This document shows, in pieces, positions 1 through 10,500 of a stretch of 62,387 nt of DNA. The position numbers and the translations under genes were made by a program. The stretch spans positions 1 to 62,387 of the forward strand of contig CALLXF010000033.1 in assembly GCA_938015805.1 (NCBI GenBank), read 5' to 3'. This DNA is from an uncultured Saprospiraceae bacterium. Its GTDB lineage: Bacteria; Bacteroidota; Bacteroidia; Chitinophagales; Saprospiraceae. Below the pieces are notes generated by a model. The model saw nothing but the letters and a program-made list of their open reading frames with translations. It was not told the DNA's origin and made no database searches. Positions within the stretch are counted from its first letter, which is position 1; every line of letters begins with the position of its first letter.

Positions 1-3
1 TTC

Positions 4-113
4 TTTTGCTTCAAGGCAAAAGAAAAAGAGGCATTTGAATATGAACTTAAATGACAATCAGAATGGAATAGATATTTTTTACCCACTCAAATCGACATAG
101 TGCCTTTTTTTTA
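4..113. repeat. Dispersed ~110-bp repeat, copy 1
   Basis: This stretch matches 23469-23577 at all but about six positions by eye. It opens with a hairpin (CTTTTGC, loop TTCAAG, GCAAAAG). Further in, AAAGAGGCA near the left end can pair with TGCCTTTTTTT at the right end, so the whole unit could fold as a long stem closed by a T-run. No open reading frame of note lies in it. The rest of 1-244 shows no gene. It may be a MITE-like element, an intergenic repeat family or a small structured RNA; the sequence alone does not decide. Confidence 0.85.
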
Positions 114-244
114 TCCCTTTGTATTATAAAGGCATAACTAATAATTATTTAACTCTTATTAAATAGAATAAAGCTCACTATTACTAATTTGTAGTAACTG
201 GAAATTGTCTAGCTTATCTTCAGGTATTAAAACTGCAATATTGT

Positions 245-934
245 CTATGAGAGAATTTTTTCCTTAAACAGATCTATTCCTTTTGTAGCGGTTTCTTCTA
301 TAATGGTCAGATTGTTAGAAGTGGATAATTCAAAGTTTAATTTAGGCTTAGGATCAATATAATATATGTCCGTATCTAATGGTGCTAGTCCCACCAGACC
401 GGCAGCAGGGTAGACTTGCATAGACGTTCCTATTACTAAAACGATATCTGCAGAACTTACCTCAGGTGCAGCTTCCATCATTTTAGGGACATCTTCTCCA
501 AACCAAACTATGTGAGGTCGTAGCTGCTCTCCTTTTTCATTTTTATCACCGAGGATTAAATCTTTAGTCCACTTTTTTACATACCCGCTATCTACTACGG
601 ACCTCACTTTTAACAATTCCCCATGTAGATGGATCACATTTGTACTTCCTGCTCTCTCATGCAAGTCGTCTACGTTTTGCGTAATAATAACCACTTTAAA
701 ATGTTCTTTCAGATCCGCCAATATGCGATGAGCATGGTTAGGAACTACTTCTTTCAACTGCCGTCGACGCTGGTTATAAAACTCCAGAACCAATTCAGGA
801 TTTTTTTCAAAACCTTCAGGCGTTGCAACTTCCATAACATCATGCCCTTCCCATAAACCATCTGCATCTCTAAATGTATTGATACCACTCTCAGCACTAA
901 TACCTGCACCTGATAAAACCACTACTTTTTTCAT
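245..934 (-). CDS. cobB: Sirtuin, NAD-dependent protein deacylase (CobB-like)
   Basis: Removes acyl groups from lysines of cytoplasmic proteins using NAD+. The NAD-binding motif GAGIS (residues 9-13), FRDADGLW (21-28), QNVDD (86-90), the catalytic-histidine motif HLHGEL (His104), VWFGE (143-147) and VIGTS (167-171) are all present. Tyr53 and Arg56 in EFYNQR fit the Y-x-x-R pair that marks class III sirtuins acting on succinyl or malonyl lysine. The 229-residue length is normal for the short bacterial form. Oddly, the segment between HLHGEL and VWFGE, which usually carries four zinc-binding cysteines, has none; a charged stretch around KKWTKDL (120-126) takes its place. The gene diverges from the PorP-like gene across 165 bp and is probably transcribed alone. 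Confidence 0.95.
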   Translation of the reverse strand: MKKVVVLSGAGISAESGINTFRDADGLWEGHDVMEVATPEGFEKNPELVLEFYNQRRRQLKEVVPNHAHRILADLKEHFKVVIITQNVDDLHERAGSTNVIHLHGELLKVRSVVDSGYVKKWTKDLILGDKNEKGEQLRPHIVWFGEDVPKMMEAAPEVSSADIVLVIGTSMQVYPAAGLVGLAPLDTDIYYIDPKPKLNFELSTSNNLTIIEETATKGIDLFKEKILS

Positions 935-1099
935 AAATACTAATTTAATAAATGGTCACTAACTAACCGAATATAAATTTAACACTTAAAGAAGCTTTTT
1001 AGTACAGTTTTTGCACTCTAACTACCTGAAGGTCAATTAGATAACAGATGTTTGTTAAGTAATTGACAATCACTATTGTATATATAATGTAATTATTTA

Positions 1100-2134
1100 A
1101 TGTCAAAACTTACAGATTTGAGACATTGTACGAGTACTAAAATATGGGTAATATTTTTTCTTCTATTTAGCTATTTAGCAAATAGCCAGGATATCCATTA
1201 TTCCCAGTTCTATAATTCGCCTATGAATATAAATCCGGCTAATACTGGAATATTTAATGGGGATCAGCGATTTGTAATGAGCTTTAGAGATCAGTGGCGA
1301 TCTGTACCCGTAACATGGACTACTTTTTCAGGAAACTATGATCGTAAATTTTACTCTAAAAACAACGATAAAGGATTCTGGTCAGGGGGGTTACTTTATA
1401 ATTACGATAGACAAGGGGATTCTCAGCTTAATCTTAACAATCTAAATGTATCCGCTAGCTACACCCATCTCCTAAATTCAAAAAATATACTTACAGGTGG
1501 AGCTATGATCGGGTATAGTACTCGTGGTTTTGATCAGACAAACCTTAGATGGGATATGCAATGGACAGATGGAAACTATTTTGGTAGTTTGCCTTCCGGC
1601 GAAATGTTTGACACGGAGAGAGTTAGCTTTTTAGAAACTGCATTAGGTGTAAATTATAGATGGCAAAAATCTTCTAGAACAAAAGTAGATGTAGGAGCAG
1701 GCTTATTTCATCTTGTGCAACCTAAACCCAATTTCGAAAATCCAGACGTTCAGAAATTACCCATGCGTCTCGCCATTAACGCAATTGCAAATATTAAACT
1801 ACTAGATAAGTTAGATGTTCAATTGCATGCTCTAAACCAATTACAAAGCGGTTACGGAGAAACTGTTTTTGGAGGGCTAGCAAAAATATATATCAACGAA
1901 AAAAGAGGATCCCAAACCAGATTAGATATCGGGCTGGGATACCGTACATCAGGATCTTTATTTCCGACTATCGCATTATCCTACAATCAGTTTTACTTAA
2001 GTGGATCTTATGATATAGATCTTACTGATTTTGGAGCGATCCATGGAGTTAGAGGAGGTCCAGAATTTCACTTTACATATATCATCACATCCGTAAAACC
2101 ACTAAAGTTCTTTAAGAACTGTCCTATTTTTTAA
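1100..2134 (+). CDS. PorP/SprF family type IX secretion membrane protein
   Basis: An outer-membrane barrel-like protein of the PorP/SprF family, which helps T9SS export or anchor large surface adhesins. The N terminus has a signal peptide (hydrophobic WVIFFLLFSYLANS, then cleavage before QDIHYSQF). The family signature follows directly: HYSQFYNSPMNINPANTG, then alternating aromatic beta strands to the C-terminal FHFTYIITSVKPL. The length of 344 residues is typical. It is the first gene of a three-gene operon (21 bp, then 12 bp, between genes) with a PorE-like protein and a giant type B sorted adhesin, the same pairing seen for sprF beside sprB in Flavobacterium. Many paralogues exist per genome, so no gene symbol is assigned. 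Confidence 0.92.
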   Translation: MSKLTDLRHCTSTKIWVIFFLLFSYLANSQDIHYSQFYNSPMNINPANTGIFNGDQRFVMSFRDQWRSVPVTWTTFSGNYDRKFYSKNNDKGFWSGGLLYNYDRQGDSQLNLNNLNVSASYTHLLNSKNILTGGAMIGYSTRGFDQTNLRWDMQWTDGNYFGSLPSGEMFDTERVSFLETALGVNYRWQKSSRTKVDVGAGLFHLVQPKPNFENPDVQKLPMRLAINAIANIKLLDKLDVQLHALNQLQSGYGETVFGGLAKIYINEKRGSQTRLDIGLGYRTSGSLFPTIALSYNQFYLSGSYDIDLTDFGAIHGVRGGPEFHFTYIITSVKPLKFFKNCPIF

Positions 2135-2155
2135 GAAGACGATATCAAGATAAAC

Positions 2156-4573
2156 ATGAAAAAAAATATAATCATAGTATGTTGTTTAAGCCTGATGGTT
2201 TCCTCACTTAGTGGACAGACCCTTAAAGCTTTTATTACAGCTGCAGATAATGCCTTTGTTACTAAGGATTACTATAGTGCACTAGTCTATTACTCTAATG
2301 CTTTAGAATTTGATAGTGAAAATATCGAACTACAATATCAGGCAGCTGAGGCATCCAGACTTTTTAATGCATACACACCAGCAGAAGAAAAATACCAATA
2401 TGTAATGGATAATGATTTTGATAACGAGTATCCATTATCCGCATTTTGGCTTGCTGAGATCAAACAGAAAAAGGGTAAATATGAGGAAGCAAAAACCTTA
2501 TACCAGTTATACTTATCGGAATCAGAAGAGAATAAATATTTTTTTGAGAAAGCAGAAAAAGAAATCAAAGCCTGTGAATGGTCTGCAGATGTCGTAATGA
2601 ATCCAGACACTTCCATGACGATTGCACATCTTGGTGATGGGATTAATAGTCCATACTCTGAGTTTGGAGCATTAGCAATAAATGATGAAGAGTTATTATT
2701 CTCTTCCCTACGATATGAAAAACAAGATGATATTCATAACCCGAAAAGGACTATTTCTAAAATACTAAGGTCAGAAGATAAAACAACAGGAGAGATCATA
2801 GATGATAATATCAATGATGGAGAAATACACATTGCACATAATACTTTTTCAAGAGACAAGAAACGTATGTACTACACTGAGTGTCAGTATATAAATACCT
2901 CGGACATTAGATGTGATCTCTATTACAGACCTATAAATGAAGATGGTACTTACGGTACTAAAGTAAAACTACCAGAATTTATAAACGCAGATACCCATAC
3001 ATCGACGCAGCCTAACATTGGGTTTAACCCACAAACAGAAAAGGAAGTTTTATATTTTGTATCAGATAGACAAGGTGGTGCAGGGAAATTAGATATTTGG
3101 TATTCTGAGATTCAAGATGAAAATACATTTGCAGAACCAATCAATCTAGAAAGTATAAATACGTACGAAGATGACATCACTCCCTTCTATCACATTCCTA
3201 GTGAAGTATTATATTTCAGTTCGGAAGGGTATCAGACGATGGGCGGCTTTGATATTTTTAAAACTTCAAAAGAAGATTATTTATACACTGCTCCAGAGCA
3301 CCTACCCGCTCACATAAATAGTAGTTATCACGATATTTATTACACACTCGATGATACATCAGAAGAAGCTCATTTTTCTTCTAATAGAGAAGGATCCTAT
3401 TTTCTAGAATCAGCACAGGAGGCATGTTGCTATGATATTTATCGTATCGATTACGAAGAGCTATTTCTAAATTTAGATGCATTAACTTTTGATAAGCGAT
3501 CCACCACTGAATTACCAGGTGCGACAGTTAAACTGATCGATAAAAAAACAGGAGCAATTATCGGAGAGATTATAAATGACCAAACTAATAATCATCCTTT
3601 TGAGCTCGAGAGAGATAAGGATTATATTATTATCGCAGAGAAAGAAAATTACAGTTCGGATACTATAGAATTTAGCACAAAAAAAATATATCGTTCAGAA
3701 GATTTTATCAAAAAACTGTTTTTAGAAACAGAAATGATGGAGCTGGATGTCTTTACATTTGATAAACTTACTAATGGATCTCTTGCAGGATCACGAGTAA
3801 GATTAATAGACATGGAAACTGGAGAAATAGTAGGGGAAGAGATCTATAATGCAAACTCCAATGATTTTAAATTCAATCTTATTCCTTGTAAAGAATATAA
3901 GTTAATCGCATCTAAAGATGGTTATGACACCGTTACTCAGACTTTTGTAGCGGACTGTAATGGTGGGTCAATGACTAAAAAACTATTTTTAGGTAGAGGA
4001 GCTTCTCTGTACTTGCCTCTGACTTTATACTTTGATAATGACATCCCAGATATTAGAAGTGTAAAAACTTTTACAGAAAAAACATATACCAATACCTACA
4101 ACCCGTACATCGTAAGGAAAGAAGAATTTAAAACTAATTATAGTAGTCCTCTTAATGGAGAATTAAAAAATGTAGCTTCTCAAAAAGTAGATGACTTTTT
4201 TGAATTTGATGTTAGAGGTGGCTATGGGCAGCTTAATAAATTCTTAGAACAATTAGTTGTAGAATTAAATGGAGGACAACAAATTACTCTCAGTATAAAA
4301 GGATATGCAAGTCCTAGAGCAACGAGTAAGTATAATAAGGCACTGAGTAAACGTAGGATCCATAGTCTTAAAAACGAACTCGTAAAATACCAAGGTGGAA
4401 TACTTGCAAACTACATCGTAAAGAGCCAGCTTAAAATAGAAGAACTTCCTTTTGGAGAAGATCTTGCTCCTAGTGGAATCAGTGATAAAATTCCAGATAG
4501 AAGAAATTCCGTATACAGTGTAGAAGCTTCCAGAGAAAGAAGAATAGAGATCACGGGAATCAAGTATCAATAA
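2156..4573 (+). CDS. PorE-like protein: TPR, PD40 propeller, two CRD repeats, OmpA-like end
   Basis: An envelope protein with the domain order known for PorE of the type IX system. A signal peptide (MKKNIIIVC to SLSGQ) precedes TPR helices at about 25-140. A WD40-like (PD40) propeller spans about 160-420, with FVSDRQGG and YFSSEGYQTMGGFDIF. Two carboxypeptidase-regulatory-like repeats start near 438 (LDALTFDKRSTT) and 528 (LDVFTFDKLTNG). The OmpA-like region runs from about 618 (LTLYFDNDIPD) to the end, with IKGYASPRATSKYNKALSKR. The usual GHTD of peptidoglycan-binding OmpA domains is replaced by GYAS, so wall binding is not assured. Unlike lipoprotein PorE of Porphyromonas, no lipobox is evident. 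It lies between the PorP-like and adhesin genes and probably anchors their shared apparatus. Confidence 0.88.
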   Translation: MKKNIIIVCCLSLMVSSLSGQTLKAFITAADNAFVTKDYYSALVYYSNALEFDSENIELQYQAAEASRLFNAYTPAEEKYQYVMDNDFDNEYPLSAFWLAEIKQKKGKYEEAKTLYQLYLSESEENKYFFEKAEKEIKACEWSADVVMNPDTSMTIAHLGDGINSPYSEFGALAINDEELLFSSLRYEKQDDIHNPKRTISKILRSEDKTTGEIIDDNINDGEIHIAHNTFSRDKKRMYYTECQYINTSDIRCDLYYRPINEDGTYGTKVKLPEFINADTHTSTQPNIGFNPQTEKEVLYFVSDRQGGAGKLDIWYSEIQDENTFAEPINLESINTYEDDITPFYHIPSEVLYFSSEGYQTMGGFDIFKTSKEDYLYTAPEHLPAHINSSYHDIYYTLDDTSEEAHFSSNREGSYFLESAQEACCYDIYRIDYEELFLNLDALTFDKRSTTELPGATVKLIDKKTGAIIGEIINDQTNNHPFELERDKDYIIIAEKENYSSDTIEFSTKKIYRSEDFIKKLFLETEMMELDVFTFDKLTNGSLAGSRVRLIDMETGEIVGEEIYNANSNDFKFNLIPCKEYKLIASKDGYDTVTQTFVADCNGGSMTKKLFLGRGASLYLPLTLYFDNDIPDIRSVKTFTEKTYTNTYNPYIVRKEEFKTNYSSPLNGELKNVASQKVDDFFEFDVRGGYGQLNKFLEQLVVELNGGQQITLSIKGYASPRATSKYNKALSKRRIHSLKNELVKYQGGILANYIVKSQLKIEELPFGEDLAPSGISDKIPDRRNSVYSVEASRERRIEITGIKYQ

Positions 4574-4585
4574 TCTAAACTAAGA

Positions 4586-7500
4586 ATGAACATTATGAAT
4601 TTAATAAATAACATAATAGGAAAAAGTCTTGTGCTGCTGATCTTAGTTTTAGGAACGACTGCTCCTATACTGGCTACTCACATAGTAGGAGGGGACATGA
4701 CTTATAAATGCCTCGGAAATGATCGTTACGAGATCTCTCTTACCGTCCGTAGGGATTGTGATAATGGCGAACCAGAATTTGATGATCCAGCTTCTGTAGG
4801 AATATTTGACTCGGATGGTAATATCATTTTCGAATTAGGAATCGCAGGATCATTGTTAATTCCATTTAACGATGATGATACGCTTAATACATTTATAGAG
4901 AGTGATTGTGGTTTTATGGGATCCCCTGTCTGTGTGCAAGAAACTGTTTATAAAAAGAATGTAAAATTACCTCCTAGATCAGGTGGGTATATATTATCAT
5001 ATCAGAGATGTTGTAGAAACGAAACCTTAAATAATATTTTTGATCCGCTAAATGCCGGCTCTACATACTTTGTAGAAATAAAGGAAGCTGCTCTAACAAC
5101 TGATTGCAACAGTAGTCCTGTTTTTAATCAGTGGCCAGATATTTATATATGTGCAAACGAAGCCCTTACATTTGATCACTCTGCAACAGATGCAGACGGT
5201 GACATGCTTGTCTATTCCCTATGCGTTCCTAGTGATGGTGCGTCTATAGACGAACCTAAACCTCAACCTCCTAATAACCCACCTTACGGAAACGTAGGAT
5301 TTATGCCTCCTTATTCTGTAAATGATATGCTCGGAGGAGTACCTTTAGTTATCGATCCTAATACAGGAGTAATTACGGCGACTCCTAATCTTGTAGGACA
5401 GTTTTTAGTAGGTATATGCGTAGATGAGTATAGAGATGGCGAATTATTATCAAGAGTAAGAAGAGATTTTCAATATAATGTAAGAGTCTGTGGTTCTGCT
5501 ACAATTGCCTCTTTTGAAGCGGACTCTATTTACTGTGGTACATCAGAAATAACTTTTGACAATACCAGCACAAATGCAGATACCTATCTATGGAATTTTG
5601 ATTTCCCTAATACAGATCCTGCTTTTATCTCGACAGCAGAAAACCCTACATTTAATTATTCCTCTCCAGGAACTTATACTGTAGTCTTAGAAGCTACTCG
5701 TGCCTCTGATGGATGTACTTCATCTTTTAGCAAAACTATCGTGATTACTGATGATATCGTAGATGCAAGTTTTACAGCTACAGCCTACCGATGCCAAAAT
5801 AATGATGAGGTCTTTCTAAGTCTTCAAGATATGACGTCCATAAATATGGGTATGTCTAATATTACTTCTATTGATTGGGTTGTTACCCAATCGGGTGTAG
5901 CTATAAATCTATCTGGACCCACAGTAACCACTGTATTAAGTTCTGATGAAGATATAACCATCAATTTGCAGATAATGACCTCCTCTGGTTGTCAAGCCGT
6001 TACAACTCAAACCGTAGCTATTGATGATATAGATAATGCGATAAGCTTTGATGTGGTTAATACATCATGTAATGATGATCTTTTTAATTACACCATATCC
6101 GCTACAGATATTATAGGCTTTACCTCTAGTACTTATGCATGGACGGTTGTAACGGATGGAGCTACTAGTACTTTTAGCGGTAATCCGATATCTTTTCAGT
6201 CTTCTGATAATATGGCAGTAATAACTGTATCTACAACAATAGATCCTGGATGCGAAGTGAGTTACACAGAGACTTTAAATTTGGGTTCATTTAATCCAGA
6301 AGTGATGCTTATACCTAGTTTCTCTTCTTGTAATGCAAATGGTCAAGCCATCATTTCTCTTTCTGCAATGATCGATGCTTCATCTAGTTTTGTTCCCGTA
6401 TCATATGACTGGAGTATTACAAGCGGTAACTCCAACTCTAATTTTACAGGTAATCCGATCATGTTTCCATTGTTAGGAAATGAGGCCACAGTAGATTTAA
6501 CGATAACATCGGATAACGGATGTGAGATTGTCTACACAGATCAGGTTTTAGATTTAATGGGTATTGTACCGACTATAGGTATTACAACGATGATGAGTAA
6601 TTGTAGCGCCTCAGGTGAAATAGATCTTAATCTATCAGCTCAGATATCAGCGGTGACAGGTTTTACGATATCCTCCATTGATTGGTCAATAGTCGATGGA
6701 AATAATACTCAAAATTTTATGGGTAATCCAGTTATCGCTACTGTAAATCAAAATGAATCTGTAGATATCACCGCCACTGTAAATTTTGAGAACGGATGTA
6801 GTTTATCGGTTTTAGAAAATTTAGAAACCTCAGGAGGAATCCTGATTGATTATACGGATGGAAATATACTATGTAAATCTGATACTTTACTAATTAACAT
6901 AAATGGGCAACCGGATTATTCTTATCTATGGGAGGATCATCCTTTTATAGTAGGAGGAAATAATACACCTAATCCATTTGTACAGATTCCTACAGATGCA
7001 ACGCCTGGGACTTATACCCTTAACTTTTCTGTTTCTAACAATTCTGGATGTACTCAGGATTACGAGTATACTATTATAATAGAAGCTCACGTAATTCTAA
7101 TGTCAGAAGTGGCCTCTCTTAATTGCGAAACTTATGAAGTATGTTTCAATAATATATCTTCTGAAATCACAAATGTAATATGGGAATTTGCAGACGATGA
7201 TGGTAATGTATTAGGAAGCACAAATGATGCAAACCCATGTATTACTTTTCCAGGAATTGGAATTTATCATATTACTCTGAGCGGTGTAGATGAGACATGT
7301 GCTGGAATACCTTTTATCCTATGTGTTACTTTTGCAGACTATGATATAGAGATCGATAATTATATGGAAACCATAAGTGCTTGTCCTGGTGAGTCAGTTA
7401 CGCTTACAGCAATGAGTAGTCTAGATGATGATGAAATAATGTGGTGTGATATTGCTAATCCAAGCATGCCCCTTGCTATGGGTAACACACTTACATTTGT

Positions 7501-10500
7501 CCCTACCGATGGACAACAAGTGATCGCAAAAGTACTAGATGATAATTCTTGTGCCTCATCTTCGAGAACAACTACTTTTAATATCGACAACATTGATCTC
7601 GGAAGTTATAGCGGAACATTAGACATATGTGCTGGTGATGTCTATCAGGTTGATCTGTTTAATTCATTGACAGGTTTAGAATTTGAATGGTTAGATCATC
7701 CATTTATCACTATGGGTAACATGACAGCTTCTCCGACCATTACCATTCCTATGGATGCACTGCCTTCTCAAGAGACATTAGATTTTACAGTTACTAATGA
7801 AAATAATTGCTCAGAAGATTTTACACTTATTTTAAATATTATTCAAACACCAGATTTTTCATTTACTTGGGATCTGATAGATTGTGATTTAATAACGGTT
7901 TGCTTTACAAATACCTCTGGAACCAGTTCTGGTTTGCTTTGGGATTTTGGTGACCCTAATAGTAGTACGGATATTTCAACAGCAGAAAATCCATGTTATA
8001 CCTATAATGCCTATGGTAATTATATCGTCACTTTAGGGACTGCCGCTCCCGTGGGAACTTGTAGTAATGCCAGTAATCAGATCAATGTAAGTATTGTAGA
8101 GCCGACTTTAGATATCGCGGATATCTCTATTTCTGGAGAAAATTATTATTGCCAGTCAGGAGATGTTAATTTAACTGCTATTCCTTCTGGCCCTGGTGCC
8201 ATCACTTGGTTTGACCAGAATGGAGGAATACTGGGATCTGGTTTAACCTTAGAAGTAAATCCGATAATTAACGAGATTGTATCTGTGGGTTATACGGATC
8301 AGTTTGGATGTGAGTCTGCACTACAATCGACTACACTTACAGATGGTAGCCTACAGTTAGATATTTTCCAACCATTAACTTTATGTGCTGGTGATTCTGG
8401 AAACGCTATTGTACTAACTGGACAGGATGTAACTTACTTATGGGAAGATGATACTCATATTATATCCGGAAATGATACTGCTGATCCAGTTATTCAGATT
8501 GACGCTAATGAGCCTGCAGGTTCATTTACTTTAAACTTTACTGCTACTAATCAATTTGGATGTACTGACGATTTTACATATGAGGTTGTCATTTTAGATA
8601 GCCCAGAATTATCATTTGATTTTACAATAGATGATTGCGAAGTAAACAGAGTATGTTTTACTAATACGTCAGCGATGAGTGGAATCCTAATTTGGAATTT
8701 TGGAGATCCTTCTACCACTAATGATATATCCGCCGATGACAATCCTTGCTATATTTATCCTGGCCCTGGAGTATATGAGGTTATTTTAAATACAGTATCT
8801 AATAATTGTATGGCGACACCGGATACTATGATTATCGAGTTATTTGATTTAGATATCAATATTGATCATGATAGTATTGTAAATAATACATTGATCGTCT
8901 GTGATACAGTAGTAGAACTTTCCGCAAATGTGAGTATGATGGGGCTTGATATAACCTGGTGTGATACAACTGGTATGGTTATAGGAACAGGGGATATGAT
9001 CGAGATTCCTGTAATTGATTCGACGCAAGTCGTTGCAAAAGTTACTGATACAAATGGCTGTCTTCATGTATCGGATATCCTCACCATTTTATCAGGAACT
9101 ATAGACCTAGAGTATGAGTCGCCCTTGACGATTTGCCGTGGTGATACACTTATATTAGATGTAATGCCTACAACAGGATTAATTTTTGACTGGGAAGATA
9201 GTCCTTATATTATTGCGGGTGACGACTCTGCAACGCCTACGATTTATGTAGATACTTCGGATATGACCACAGGCTTTACATTAAATTTTACAGCTGCAAA
9301 TGCACAAGGTTGCTTAGATAGTTTTGAATATGATATAATAGTGACAGATAATCCAGTAATGTCTTTTGACTGGGCTGTCGCCGAATGTGATTCTCTTATT
9401 GTATGTTTTGAAAATACATCTTCTGTTAGTGGAAATCTATTTTGGGATTTTGGAGACTTAAGCACAGAGATGGATACTTCTAGTTTGGACAATCCATGTT
9501 ATACATATCCTGCTCCAGGAGCTTATGTAGTTACCTTAACAACAACGGCAGGCGTATGTGCTGGAGTAAAATATACGGATACAATAGTTATTGAAGAACT
9601 TCCAGTTATTACTTTTGGAGGAGGCTTAGATTCTCTGGATCAGGAGGTATGTATTGGAGACACTTTAAACCTCATGGCATCTTCTAATATTTTAGGTAAT
9701 CCTCTGCAGTGGTGTAATCTAGATAGTGTGACAGTGGGTTCTGGAAATAGTATAGAAATAGTGGTTACCCAGGACACATCATTAGTTATAAAAGCCTTTA
9801 ATGATAACGGATGTTTTTCTAGATCTGACACTATAGACATTTCTGTTTTTCAGTTTGATTTGGAATTACAAAATGATCCAGTAGTAATATGCCCAGATAA
9901 TGCATCTTCTACTACTGCAACAATCATAAATAATAATCCTGATGATAATTTATCTTATCTATGGAGTCCAGCAGAATGTATTCTTACAGCTGGGAACTCA
10001 TCCTCCGAGGAAGTTACAGCAGAAGAAAGCAAAGATTTATTAGTAACGGTTACATCTGATTTACTCGGATGTAGCACAGAGCTAATCGTTCCTCTAAAGG
10101 TATCAGATTTAGATATCTCTGTTACCGATAGCGTCACGATCATTTTGGGAGAAGAAGTTACCATAGAGGTTTTTGGAGTGGAAAATGGAGATACAGTTTT
10201 ATGGGATAACGGGAGTACTGAGATAGAACAAACTTTAGAACCGGATGAAACCACAATCTATACAGTAACTGTTACGGATGAGTGCGGATGTCAGCAAGTC
10301 AGATCGGTGGTCGTCACTGTCCTCATACCGAGGTGTGATGAAGATGCAGTTTTTGTACCTACTGCTTTTACACCTAATGATGATGGTGTAAACGATGTGC
10401 TTTTTGTTCGTAGCTTATTTTTAGATGAGATGGAGCTGATTATTTATAATCGTTGGGGTGAGGAAATCTTTAAAACTGTTGATATGCGTGTGGGATGGGA

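Noticed and set aside
1063-1088. TTGACA and TATAAT before the PorP-like gene, like a sigma-70 promoter
   Set aside because: The spacing is 14 bp, not about 17, and Bacteroidota promoters use TTTG/TAnnTTTG.
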